From JAATGA01 sp047605605 (GTDB taxonomy: Bacteria; Pseudomonadota; Alphaproteobacteria; Rhodobacterales; Rhodobacteraceae): a DNA stretch of 64,000 bases. The notes under the pieces were generated by a model. The model was not told where the DNA came from. It searched no databases and saw only the letters and a program-made list of their open reading frames with translations. The translations under genes and the position numbers were made by a program. The stretch is from NCBI GenBank assembly GCA_047605605.1, contig JASGFG010000004.1, positions 15,811 to 79,810 of the forward strand. Direction: 5' to 3'. The stretch's first letter is position 1. Each line of letters opens with the position of its first letter. This document shows positions 41,320 through 49,745 of the stretch, piece after piece.

Positions 41320-42756
41320 TTATTGACGGTAGCCCAGGTCGGTCAGTTCCTGTTCGGCCTTTGCCGCCATCTGGTCCAGACCGGTGTCGGGGTCGATCTT
41401 GCCGGTCAGGATGTCATAGAAGATCGGCGCGGTCGCTTCGCGCAGCTGGCCGTGGAACGGATAGGGCGGTGCGCCGCCGAACAGCTTGCCGTCGTCGCGC
41501 ATCATGTCGAAATAGCCGTTCAGCTTGGTGTTCAGCTCTTTCACCTTGGGATCGTCATAGGTCGCCGTCATGGTGATCCGCGATCCGGCCAGCGTCCAGT
41601 CAGCCTGGATCTCGGGCTCGGCGATGAACTGCAGGAACAGGGCCGCCGCCTTCTGGTTCTTCGACGTGACGGGAAGACCGAAGGCGCCGCCGTCATAATA
41701 GCCGATATAGCCCTTGCCGGCCTCTGCCGCTTCGAGCACGCCGGGTTCCAGCGGGGGAAGGGCGACGCCGATCTTGCCCACAACCTTGGACTTGCTGGCA
41801 TCGGTGCCGATCCAGGCGACGTTCTCGCCATAGACCAGACCTTGTGCCGCGCGGCCCGCGGCCATGGTGGTCGCAACTTCGGACCAAGTGGATTGCACCG
41901 ATTCCGGCGGGGCGATGTCGCGCAGGTGCAGCCACCATTTCAGCGCGGTCTTGGCTTCGGGCGAGTTCATGCGGCCACCGTTTTCCACCGATGCCGCATA
42001 GTTGTTGGAGGCGTCGATCCCCCAGTTGTAGACGCCGAAGGTCGGCGCGACGGATTCGAAGAATTCATACCACGACGCCGGGTGCCCGGTATGGGCCTGT
42101 GCGGTGGTGCCCCACAGTTCCAGATTGTGGTCCTTGCCCCATTGGGTAAAGAACTCTGCAATCTCGGTATATTCCGCATGGGTCTTGGCGGGGGCCAGGT
42201 CGCGCCCGGTCTTTTCCTTGAACGCCTTCTGGATCTCGGGGTCCGAGAACAGGTCGGTCCGATAGACGTAAGGTTTGACGAACGCCTCCATCGGCATGCC
42301 GTAAAGATCGCCGTTCGCGCCGCGGAAATAGTTGGCAAAGCTGGTCAGCCCCGCCTCGTCATAGCTTGGCACCTTCAGGTTCGGATTGTCCTTCAGGATC
42401 TGGGTCAGATCGACCAGAAAGTTCCGCGACAGATAGGCATAGATGATGTCCTGCTCGATATAGACGAAATCATAGATGCCGGTCCCGGCCTCCATGTCCT
42501 TGATCGCCTTGTCGTACATCTGGTCCCACGAGGTGGTTTCCAGATCGACGGTGATCCCCGTGAGCTCCTTGAACTTCGGCGCCAGCGTGTCGCGCACATA
42601 GTTCGAGGCAGGCGTCGATTCCGTGACGCCATGCAGGGTGACGCCGCTGAATTCGCTGCCTGCGGTCTTGTAGAAATCGGTGTCGAAGGCCATGGCGCTG
42701 GTCGTGCCAAGGCACAGGGCCAGCGCCGGAGCGCCCAGCCTGAAAGCTATCGTCAT
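41320..42756 (-). CDS. periplasmic polyol/sugar-binding protein (CUT1 class)
   Basis: Receptor of the importer, 478 residues including a Sec signal (MTIAFRLGAPALALCLGTTSAMA). The mature start AFDTDFYKTAGSEFSGVTLHG continues with FKELTGITVDLETTSWDQMYDKAI, the extracellular binding family-1 pattern. The C-terminal lobe has GYYDGGAFGLPVTSKNQKAA. It is longer than SmoE/MtlE (~436). GGGAGG at suitable distance fixes 42756. First gene of the leftward operon, facing the SorC-type regulator across the palindromic operator. Confidence 0.9.
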   Translation of the reverse strand: MTIAFRLGAPALALCLGTTSAMAFDTDFYKTAGSEFSGVTLHGVTESTPASNYVRDTLAPKFKELTGITVDLETTSWDQMYDKAIKDMEAGTGIYDFVYIEQDIIYAYLSRNFLVDLTQILKDNPNLKVPSYDEAGLTSFANYFRGANGDLYGMPMEAFVKPYVYRTDLFSDPEIQKAFKEKTGRDLAPAKTHAEYTEIAEFFTQWGKDHNLELWGTTAQAHTGHPASWYEFFESVAPTFGVYNWGIDASNNYAASVENGGRMNSPEAKTALKWWLHLRDIAPPESVQSTWSEVATTMAAGRAAQGLVYGENVAWIGTDASKSKVVGKIGVALPPLEPGVLEAAEAGKGYIGYYDGGAFGLPVTSKNQKAAALFLQFIAEPEIQADWTLAGSRITMTATYDDPKVKELNTKLNGYFDMMRDDGKLFGGAPPYPFHGQLREATAPIFYDILTGKIDPDTGLDQMAAKAEQELTDLGYRQ

Positions 42757-42864
42757 TCCTGATCCTCCCGGTTTTTTCAAGGCGACAGCCCGTTCGCAAG
42801 GGCCGTCCTCTTCGCCTCGCCGACACCTTGCAGAGGAAAGGAGATTCCCGCAAGAAAAAAATTG

Positions 42865-42890
42865 CATATGTATGCTATAAAATACATATG
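42865..42890. promoter_or_regulatory. candidate SorC-type operator between transporter operon and regulator
   Basis: CATATGTAT (42865-42873) and ATACATATG (42882-42890) form a perfect 9-bp inverted repeat with an 8-base spacer, and the outer TT/AA positions also pair. The same word makes a 12-bp palindrome at 31111-31122. Placed 110 bp from the binding-protein start and 49 bp from the regulator start, suited to control both. Confidence 0.65.
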
Positions 42891-42938
42891 TAAGAACGTG
42901 ACCATTGACGGTTGGCGATCCGCGTGGAAGATGCGCGA

Positions 42939-43889
42939 ATGACGAACGGTCCCGCACCCGATACCGATGCCTTCACCGCCGAAGTGTGTTGGCACTACTA
43001 TATTAACGAGATGACCCAGGCCGAGATTGCCAAGCTGTTGGGTGTCACGCGGCTGCGGGTGAACCAGTCGATCCAGCGGGCGCGGGCCTCGGGCATGGTC
43101 AGGATCGAAATCGACTCCCCTTTCCTGCCCCGGTTCGAGCAGCAGACGGCGCTTCAGGACCGCTATGGGCTGGATATGGCCATCGTCGCCCCCACGCACC
43201 CCGACCATTACGATTACCACAGCCCGGCCGGGGCCGCGCTGGCCAGCTATCTGTCAGAACGCTTGCGCAGCGGCGAGTGGGAACGGATCGGCGTGTCCTG
43301 GGGGATGACCCTGCAATGCGCGATCGAGCGGATGATGCCGCAAAGCCAGCCGGACCTTGAGATCATCTCGATGATCGGGGGGACGGGGCGGGGGGAATCG
43401 TTCAACACCTTCGGCATCGCCTCGGGCTTTGCGCGCCAACTGGGGGCCAGCTATTCGCTTCTGGCGGCGCCGGTCTTTCTGGCTCCGCAGGTGGACCGCG
43501 CCGCCTTTCTGTCGCAACAGAGCTTTGTCGAGCATTACGAGAAACTCGGCCGTCTGGATGCCGCGATCATGACCGCCAGCGACATTTCCGAAAACAGCTA
43601 TCTGATCCGCGCCGGCCTGCCGTCCACGGTCAGCGGCGCGGATCTGATCCGCGCCGGAGTGATCGGGGATGTCGTAGGACGGTTCCTGAACGAGGCTGGC
43701 GAAACCGTCGACACGCCGCTTGCCGCCTGCACCATCGGGATCGAACTGGATGTTTTGCGCGCCGTGCCCGTGCGCATCCTTGCCGCCGCGGGTCGCCACA
43801 AGGTCACAGTGATCCGCGCGATCATGAAAGCGGGGCTCGCCAACGTGCTGATCACCGACGATGTGACTGCGGAACTGCTCTTGGCCTGA
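42939..43889 (+). CDS. SorC/DeoR-superfamily sugar-binding transcriptional regulator
   Basis: 316 residues from ATG 42939 (GGAAG upstream; TTG 42912 is a longer alternative). N-terminal HTH EVCWHYYINEMTQAEIAKLLGVTRLRVNQSIQRARASGMV, then a SorC-type sugar-phosphate sensor domain with IGVSWGMTLQCAI, ISMIGGTGRG and the terminal VTVIRAIMKAGLANVLITDDVTAELLL. These are the landmarks of SorC/CggR-like effector domains that bind sugar phosphates. Expected to control the leftward transporter operon and the operon starting at 31155 through the shared palindrome. Tagatose 6-phosphate or fructose 6-phosphate are reasonable effectors. Confidence 0.9.
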   Translation: MTNGPAPDTDAFTAEVCWHYYINEMTQAEIAKLLGVTRLRVNQSIQRARASGMVRIEIDSPFLPRFEQQTALQDRYGLDMAIVAPTHPDHYDYHSPAGAALASYLSERLRSGEWERIGVSWGMTLQCAIERMMPQSQPDLEIISMIGGTGRGESFNTFGIASGFARQLGASYSLLAAPVFLAPQVDRAAFLSQQSFVEHYEKLGRLDAAIMTASDISENSYLIRAGLPSTVSGADLIRAGVIGDVVGRFLNEAGETVDTPLAACTIGIELDVLRAVPVRILAAAGRHKVTVIRAIMKAGLANVLITDDVTAELLLA

Positions 43890-44402
43890 TACCGGGACGC
43901 TGCGGTGAGGGTCGACGCGGGTAGCCGCAAATACTTGTGAGGTCAGGACTTTTCAAAATTGGTGCGCATAAGTGGTGGTTTGGGCGCATTAACTTTGACC
44001 CGGTATGGGCTGCATTCATTTTTTCGACAATCAGGCACTCGATCGCGGCAGATGGAAACTTGCGCGCGGCTTTCCGCGAATGGCCGATCTTCGGCGAGGG
44101 TTGTCCGTTCGCCTCGGAGGTGTCGTTGTCCTCGCCGAGGCGGAAAGTGCAATAGGCAGCGCGAAATCGACAGTGATCTTCCGTTCACGCTGCGCAAGCC
44201 CGAAAGACAGAGGCCTGAGGGCCTTTCTGTTGGCCATAGCCCTCGCCGCAATCGTCATCTTCTGGCGATGCTGCAGGAACCTGTCCTGACCCTGACAGCA
44301 CCCATGGGGTTTATAGGGTCCATATAGCCCAAAAGGCGGCAACTCCGCCGTGGCCGGGACGGCGCAATACCGGTCGTGCTGCCCGACCATCCTTGCAATG
44401 CG

Positions 44403-44431
44403 TTGACATGGCTTCTTGTTATTCGCTATCG
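44403..44431 (+). promoter_or_regulatory. candidate promoter ahead of cobalamin riboswitch 1
   Basis: A consensus TTGACA (44403-44408), a 17-base spacer, and a weak -10 CTATCG (44426-44431) directly before the riboswitch. The 43890-44402 stretch before it holds no gene I can support; only a hairpin AGGCC-TGAG-GGCCT at 44211-44224, flanked by ACAGA/TCTGT pairing, stands out. Confidence 0.45.
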
Positions 44432-44439
44432 CCGAGGGG

Positions 44440-44596
44440 ACGGTTCCCTTCGGGGACGAAATAGGGAACGCAGTAGGGCCATCCCGATCTGCGGCTGCCC
44501 CCGCAACTGTAAGCGGCGAGTCCGGCGCATCAAGCCACTGGGTCAAACCGGGAAGGCGCACCGGACGCAGAACCGCGAGCCAGGAGACCTGCCGTC
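44440..44596 (+). promoter_or_regulatory. cobalamin riboswitch 1 (upstream of decayed uptake operon)
   Basis: All the conserved pieces are present in order: GGTTCCC (44442), GGGAACGC (44464), the GCTGCCCCCGCAACTGTAAGCGG core (44493-44515), GCCACTGGG (44534), CGGGAAGGCGC (44549), and the B12 box AGCCAGGAGACCTGCC (44578-44593). It should bind adenosyl- or other cobalamin and shut off the downstream receptor gene, whose ATG lies 120 bp on. The element looks intact although the genes behind it are not. Confidence 0.93.
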
Positions 44597-44715
44597 AGCC
44601 ATATTCACGAGCGGGCACACCAGGCGGGGGTTCCAGGTGGGCGGTCAGAAGCAGGCATAGCCTTGCGCAGGGCAGCAGTCCGCAGTGACGTGCAATACGC
44701 CTTTCGGAGGTGACA

Positions 44716-45327
44716 ATGCCGTCCCTTTCCGCCCGCCATCTGCGGATATTGTTGCTTGTTTCCTCAGCAGTCACACCACTTTCATGCCTGAGCGCGGATT
44801 ATGCCTGGCAGGATCCGATGCCCTATATGGGCACGCCCCTGCGCGACGGCCGGATCGTTTCGGGAACCCGGCACCTCAACTACAACGTCGATGATGCGAA
44901 GGACCGTTTCAGCGACCGCTGGGTGCAATTGCGCAGCGAATGGACGCCTTGGGATGCCGTGTCGGTCACGGCCACGCTTTACGGCATCGGCTCCCGCCGC
45001 GATTTCCGCAATGCCGAAACCTATCTGTGGGATCCGGCGACCGACACCGTGACGGTCGACGAATTCCGCGCCATCCGGCAAAAGCAGGACCAGACCGGCC
45101 TGCGCACCGAAGCCGCGTTCGACTACACCCTCGGCGGGCTGAACGGCCGCACCGTTGCAGGGTTCGACGTGAACCACGCGACGTCCTCTTACGCCGACTA
45201 TTCCAGCTATGGCGCGGTGGAGGTCAATCCGTTCGATCCCGATCCGGGCAGCTTTCCGGCCGGGGCGATGCAGGCCATTCTGGGCGCGCCCCGCCGGTTT
45301 GAGCTTCAACTGACCAGAAAGTTCTAA
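44716..45327 (+). pseudogene. TonB-dependent receptor with large internal deletions
   Basis: An uninterrupted 203-codon frame with GGAGG before the ATG. It starts with a signal peptide (MPSLSARHLRILLLVSSAVTPLSC), then jumps to mid-barrel sequence of a siderophore-type receptor (GTRHLNYNVDDAKDRFSDRW, then VTATLYGIGSRRDFRN and AAFDYTLGG-NGRTVAGFDVNHA). It ends in the outer-membrane C-terminal motif PRRFELQLTRKF. A functional receptor needs ~650-700 residues with TonB box, plug and 22 strands; plug and most strands are gone. Two in-frame deletions are implied. A short protein could still be made but cannot form a receptor. Confidence 0.8.
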
Positions 45328-45330
45328 GCC

Positions 45331-46251
45331 GTGGCGCAAGACGACACGATGGCGCTGCTCGACTCCCTGCTCGGGGCGGGCGATCACGTCTGGAGTATCG
45401 GCACATCGGCAGGCGTGATCGGGGTCACGCCGGCCGGTTCTTCGATGGTTGACGGACCCACGATGTGGACCGGGCAGGTGGGCCTGCGGTTGCAAGGCAT
45501 ACCCCGGCTTCTGGCATTCGAGACGCTCAGTTCCGATCCGGCGGGATGGAATCACGGCATCGCGCTTTGCGTCGCCGCACCTTCGCCCGCGCGCCGGGCC
45601 GGGGTCATCACATCGCTGGGGCCGGACAGCGGCGCGATCCGCCCGCAGGATCGCAACCTGCCGCTGTTCGATCTGGGGCTGGGGCATCAGGGTGTCTCCC
45701 ACCTGCTGCTGCGCCCCGCGCCTGAAAGGGTTGAAAGCCTGCGCAGTCTCTGCGGTTTGGCGTGGCAAGATGCGATCCCTCGGCTGGATGGCCGCGCCGG
45801 CTGCTGGATCGTGGAAACCCCGCTCGCCCGTCTGGAACACCGCGCGGTCGAAGGGCCGCCGCCGTTTCACACCTTTCCTGCCCAAACCGGGCTGACGACC
45901 CATCCGCGCACCACACCGATGCCGGATGGCCTCGTGCCGGTGGCGCATGTCTTTCCGCCCCATCCGCTGCGCCAGCGGCCGGGCGTTCCCCAGGCCTTCG
46001 ATCCCGAACGGCATCGGACTTTTCAGGCGATCCTTGAACGCCATGGCCGCGCCGACCTCTGGGCGCTGAAGCAATCCGTCCTCGCCGCGCTGCGCGAGGG
46101 GCGCGACATTCCCGCGGCGCGCGACCGGCATTCCGCCGCAGTGATCCGCGTCACGCTGCGGCAGGCCCTGCACATCGGCGTCAGACCCGCGCCGGAAATC
46201 CTGCGCGAGCGCGACCGCGCCCTGTTCCGCGCCATGGAGAGGCGGGAATGA
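45331..46251 (+). CDS. conserved hypothetical protein of an iron/corrinoid uptake operon
   Basis: 306 residues from a GTG four bases after the receptor stop; an internal ATG at 45349 is an alternative start. No signal peptide or membrane segment is seen. The sequence has a tryptophan-containing N-terminal third (GDHVWSIGTSAGVIGVTPAG), a central SHLLLRPAPERVESLR, and an Arg-rich C-terminal helix ending ALFRAMERRE. Cys residues occur in CVAAP, SLCGL and GCWIVE. I do not recognise a characterised family; the frame is intact while all four neighbours are broken. It overlaps the next gene (ATGA). Function unknown; a cytoplasmic role in ligand handling is possible. Confidence 0.6.
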   Translation: MAQDDTMALLDSLLGAGDHVWSIGTSAGVIGVTPAGSSMVDGPTMWTGQVGLRLQGIPRLLAFETLSSDPAGWNHGIALCVAAPSPARRAGVITSLGPDSGAIRPQDRNLPLFDLGLGHQGVSHLLLRPAPERVESLRSLCGLAWQDAIPRLDGRAGCWIVETPLARLEHRAVEGPPPFHTFPAQTGLTTHPRTTPMPDGLVPVAHVFPPHPLRQRPGVPQAFDPERHRTFQAILERHGRADLWALKQSVLAALREGRDIPAARDRHSAAVIRVTLRQALHIGVRPAPEILRERDRALFRAMERRE

Positions 46252-46640
46252 CCCCGCTCACCCGCCGCTTTCTACTGGCTTCGGGCGGCGCTGGCCTTGC
46301 CTCTGTCCGCCGCCGCGCCGCGCCGGATCGTGACGACCGAGCTTGTGCTGACCGAAACCGCACTTGCGCTGGATCTGCCGATCATGGCCGCTGACACGGG
46401 GCGCGGATCGGCGGCGCAAGCACTGATTGCCGATCTGGACAACCGCCTCGCGCCGCTACCCGCGCCGCCCGCCGAGCCGGTCATATTGACCCGCGTGATG
46501 GAGATGGGCGAAGCGCGCTGGCCTTTTCCCGCGGCTCTCTGCCCGGCGACGTGCTGGCGGGTTTGGGCGTGGCGAATGCCTTTCCCGATGCCGGGCCGTT
46601 CGGGGCCATAACGGTGGGCCTTGATCGGCTGGTCGGCGCG
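46248..46640 (+). pseudogene. FhuD-type ABC binding protein, frameshifted and deleted
   Basis: ATG overlaps the preceding stop. The frame opens with MTPLTRRFLLASGGAGLA, a twin-arginine-like/Sec signal, then changes frame. RRIVTTELVLTETALALDLPIMA in another frame matches the first strand-helix of FhuD-like receptors. Pieces of the second lobe follow (GRGSAAQALIADLDNRLAPL, ILTRVMEMGEARWPF), another frame change, then SLPGDVLAGLGVANAFPDAGPFGA. At least two frameshifts and ~130 missing residues. No functional product. Confidence 0.75.
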
Positions 46641-47755
46641 GGAACCGTACTGGGCGGGCTGAATGCGGCGCTGGCGCTGTTTCGTCACGAGGTGCTGCAA
46701 AGCCTGTTCCTGTGGCAAGGGAGAAATCTTGCCCAGACCGGCTGGTCGGGCGTCCGGATACTGGTTGTGACGCTGGCCCTCGGCGCCCCGCTTTGCCTGC
46801 TGGCCGCGCGTGCCTTGCGGGTAATCGAGGCGGGCGAAGATACGGCGCGCAGTCTGGGTTTGCGCCCCAGACGCTGGCGGCTGGCGGTGTCGGTGCTGGC
46901 CGTCGCCATGGCCTCGGCCGTGACGGCGGTGATCGGCGTCTTTACATTTCTGGGCCTGATCGCGCCGCTGGTTGCGCGTCTGCTGTCGCGGGGGCGCGCC
47001 CCGGCGACGGACTCGGCGCTGACCGGGGCCGGGCTGCTGGCGCTGGCGGATCAACTGGCGCAGCGCCTGCCCGGCGCGTTTCCGCTGCCGTTGGACAGCA
47101 TGCTGGTGCTGGCTGGCTCGCTGATGCTTCTGTCGCTGTTGCGGAGGTTGCCGTTCGAACCGACCGAGGTGGGGACGCCTGCGCAGGCATTGCGGCTGCC
47201 CCGCCTGTCACCCACGACCCTGGCCTTGGGCGCTACGTTGACACTGACCGCGGCCCTGACGCTGGGCCGCACGCCCGAAGGGGGGCAGATCAGCGTGATG
47301 CCGATGCTGGACTGGCGGTTGCCCCGAGTTATGGCCGCGTTGACCGCAGGCATGGCATTCGGGGGCGCGGGGGCGCTGTTGCAGCGGCTGACCGCGAACA
47401 GGCTGGCGAGGCCGGAGCTTCTGGGCATCTCGACCACCGCCTCGCTGGGTCTGCTGCTGTGGGTTCTGTTCGCGGGCAGCACCGGCCGGGCGGGGCTGTT
47501 TCTGGCCACAGGGCCGGGCGCCCTAGCGGGGCTGGGACTGATCACCACGGTTGTGGCGCGGCGGAGGTTTTCACCGCGCCACCTGCTGCTGGCGGGGCTG
47601 GCGGTAACGACGCTGTTTTCGGCGCTGCTGTCGCTGCTGCTGGCCTCAGGCCACCCGATGGCGGGGCAGCTTCTGGGATGGCTGTCGGGGTCGACCTATC
47701 GCGCGGCCATGGCCGATGCCGCGCCCGCCCTTGGCCTGGCGCAGCTTTCCACGGG
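46641..47755 (+). pseudogene. FhuB-type double permease, truncated at both ends
   Basis: The frame runs on from the FhuD debris without its own start. It enters the first permease half in the middle (ALFRHEVLQSLFLWQGRNLA, then DTARSLGLRPRRW and GVFTFLGLIAPLVARLL) and passes into the second half (RVMAALTAGMAFGGAGALLQ, ELLGISTTASLGLLL, GWLSGSTYR). It then breaks into ATPase sequence in another frame near 47750. A complete FhuB has ~650 residues; ~370 remain, lacking the N-terminal quarter and the last helices. The open frame continues to 47993 only by chance. Confidence 0.8.
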
Positions 47756-47955
47756 AGTGGCGATGGCTGCACGATCTGAACCTTGCCGCGCGCTTTTGCG
47801 ACGATCTTCTGGCGGTGCGGGATGGGCAGGTGATCGCCCATGGGCCAGTCGACGAGGTTCTGCGCCCCGACATATTGGCCAAAACCTTCGATGTGCCGAT
47901 GCGGGTGATCCGCGATGGCCGCGATCTGGTCCTTATCGCGCAGGCAGGGCCGTAA
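47756..47955 (+). pseudogene. FhuC-type ATPase, C-terminal remnant
   Basis: Only the switch-His region and C terminus remain: WRWLHDLNLAARFCDDLLAV, RDGQVIAHGPVDEVLRPDIL, AKTFDVPMRVIRDGRDLVLI. The frame differs from the permease remnant it is joined to. Walker A, the signature and Walker B are deleted. It ends at a natural TAA. The next 110 bp to the sensor kinase contain nothing notable. Confidence 0.82.
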
Positions 47956-48065
47956 CGCACGGAAATCGGCAATCCGACAGCCGATACGCCTGACTGCCGG
48001 GCTGTCTCATGCGCCGTTGCCCCCGCTTATGGATTGCGGGTGTCGGCAGAACGATAAACGCGGCC

Positions 48066-49514
48066 TCATTCGGGCGGGAAAGCAATCTTCGGCATCATGA
48101 CTTCGACATGCAGGCCGTCGGGAGACCAGCGTCGAGTCATCGTCCACCCCGACATCTCGACGACGTTGCGGACAAGACTGGTTCCAAAGCCCTCGCCTTC
48201 GGGGTCGGCGGTAATTCCCGGACAGCCGCTTTCCCGCCAGTCAAGCAGGATTGCCGCCGCCGTCTCGCTCCATCGCAGGTGGAGCTTACCGCCCTCGGCG
48301 CCAAGCGCCCCGTGCTTCAGCGAATTGGTCGCCAGCTCATGGATCAGCAGCACAAGCGAGTTCAGCACATTTTGCTGCATCGCGGCCGAGGCGCCCTCCT
48401 GCGTCACCTGCCCCTTATAAGGGGCAAGCACCGCACCACAGACTGCAAGGGGATCGAAATCCGTATCGACCCTTGCCTGATCGCGCTGCATCAGCAACTC
48501 TGTCGCGCGAGCCAGGGCAAAGATGCGCTGCTTGACGTTGCCCAGAACCTCGGTCGCGGAATCGGTCGTGCCGGCCTGACGCTTGGCCATGGCGATCAGG
48601 CCCGTCACCACGGCAAAGAGATTCTTGATGCGGTGCATCATCTCGCCGGCCAGAACCTCCCTGGCCATCAGTGCGGCCTGAAATTCGTCTGCAGTGCTTT
48701 GTAGCCGGGCCTTTGTCCTGACAAGGTCAAGCTCGTGCAGCCGCTGTTCGGTGACATCGCGCGACACGCAGACGATGTCGGACACTTTGCCATCGGCACC
48801 GATCAGCGGTGTCAACATGTTGTCCCAGAACTGCGGGGCCATTCCCGGCAGTTCGCTCTTGCCCGGAAAGCGCGCGGTTTCGCCGGCCCTGGCCACATCC
48901 AGCGCGGCGGCCCCCGCCGGGCGCACCTCTTCAGGCAGCAGCGCCAGCCAGGTCATGCCGAAGCCATGCCCGGGCGACACACCAAGGGCATGACATCCGG
49001 CAAGGTTCATGTGGCGCAGTTGGCCCGAGGGCGACAGGATCTTGATGCAGTCGATGCTGGTGTCGAGCATCTTGCCCAACAGATCGTCGCGCCCCTGCAG
49101 ATCGGCCAGTCGGCGCAGGTAGCCGTCCACCGGAAAGGCGGTGATCAGCAAGGTATCCGCCACGTCCCCATCGCCAAGCTCCGAAACACCGATGGCGAAG
49201 CACTGCCAGTCGGCGCCGGGGGCCATCAGCCGGCATTCCCGAAGCTCGCCCGCCGCTGCGCCCCGACGCGACATCAGCTCGTCAAGCGCCTCCTCGTCAT
49301 CGGGATGCACATGGCTCCTCCAGGTCTGGGATTGCGCTTTCCAGAACGCGTGCCACCGCCGGTTTGCCGCGATCAGCTTGCCGCTGCGGTCGGACAGGCA
49401 GGCCATCTGGGGCACGGCCTCCAGCCAGCCCGGCGCGGGGGGCGGCGGGTCGCTCATGTCGACGAAAGGCGGTTCCACGGCGTCGTCAGGGCGGTCTGTG
49501 TGCGACAAACGCAT
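48066..49514 (-). CDS. PAS-containing HWE/HisKA_2-family sensor histidine kinase
   Basis: 482 residues from the ATG at 49514. No membrane segment, so cytosolic sensing. Two PAS-like regions: one at ~residues 30-120 (AVPQMACLSDRSGKLIAANRRW) and one at ~150-270 (MLDTSIDCIKILSPSGQLRHMNLAG, ending in SDIVCVSRDVTEQR). The phosphoacceptor is in EVLAGEMMHRIKNLFAVV, the short-box type of this family. The ATP domain has an N-box HELATNSLKHGALGAEGG, a single acidic DWRESG and GEGFGTSLVRNVVEM. Such kinases often act in general stress or light responses. No response regulator adjoins it; it is convergent with the decayed uptake operon. Confidence 0.88.
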   Translation of the reverse strand: MRLSHTDRPDDAVEPPFVDMSDPPPPAPGWLEAVPQMACLSDRSGKLIAANRRWHAFWKAQSQTWRSHVHPDDEEALDELMSRRGAAAGELRECRLMAPGADWQCFAIGVSELGDGDVADTLLITAFPVDGYLRRLADLQGRDDLLGKMLDTSIDCIKILSPSGQLRHMNLAGCHALGVSPGHGFGMTWLALLPEEVRPAGAAALDVARAGETARFPGKSELPGMAPQFWDNMLTPLIGADGKVSDIVCVSRDVTEQRLHELDLVRTKARLQSTADEFQAALMAREVLAGEMMHRIKNLFAVVTGLIAMAKRQAGTTDSATEVLGNVKQRIFALARATELLMQRDQARVDTDFDPLAVCGAVLAPYKGQVTQEGASAAMQQNVLNSLVLLIHELATNSLKHGALGAEGGKLHLRWSETAAAILLDWRESGCPGITADPEGEGFGTSLVRNVVEMSGWTMTRRWSPDGLHVEVMMPKIAFPPE

Positions 49515-49640
49515 CCTGGTTACCTCACATGGTGCAACGGGGGTAGGCTGCCGCAAGGTGCGGCAGACCTGCTGACCCAGTTTGCCAGATAACCACACCT
49601 TTCCTGCCAAGCGCAGTATAAATGCGCCGTCATGGTTTCA

Positions 49641-49687
49641 GCGAGCGACAGGGGCGGGTCCGTCGCCCCGGACAAGCTGTCGCTCGC
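49641..49687. repeat. nested inverted repeat upstream of the repair operon
   Basis: GCGAGCGACAG (49641-49651) pairs perfectly with CTGTCGCTCGC (49677-49687), and inside it GGGGCG (49651-49656) pairs with CGCCCC (49664-49669). The resulting hairpin lies in the 231-bp divergent gap between the sensor kinase and the radical SAM gene, 28 bp before the LexA-type box. No T-run follows on either strand, so a terminator is unlikely; a protein site or a leader RNA structure is possible. Confidence 0.6.
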
Positions 49688-49714
49688 GGAAACGCGATGG
49701 TGGGGGTCGTTGAC

Positions 49715-49729
49715 GAACATTTCATGAAC
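49715..49729 (+). promoter_or_regulatory. candidate LexA (SOS) box, GAAC-N7-GAAC
   Basis: GAACATTTCATGAAC matches exactly the alphaproteobacterial LexA direct-repeat operator (GAAC-N7-GAAC, equivalently GTTC-N7-GTTC). It ends 16 bases before the ATG of the radical SAM repair-type gene, overlapping the expected promoter or ribosome site. It implies DNA-damage induction of the two-gene operon. Confidence 0.75.
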
Positions 49730-49745
49730 ATTTATCCTGCTCCAC

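Noticed and set aside
44207..44230. Hairpin around AGGCC-TGAG-GGCCT as a terminator for the SorC-type regulator
   Set aside because: Over 300 bp from the stop codon and not followed by a T-run.
43959..44327. Possible 122-residue protein before riboswitch 1
   Set aside because: Arg/Ser-rich, no ribosome site, no recognisable motif, and equally long frames exist in other phases.
46551..47993. A functional 480-residue permease
   Set aside because: The frame joins binding-protein debris, an internally cut FhuB and an out-of-frame ATPase tail; it lacks its own start and final helices.
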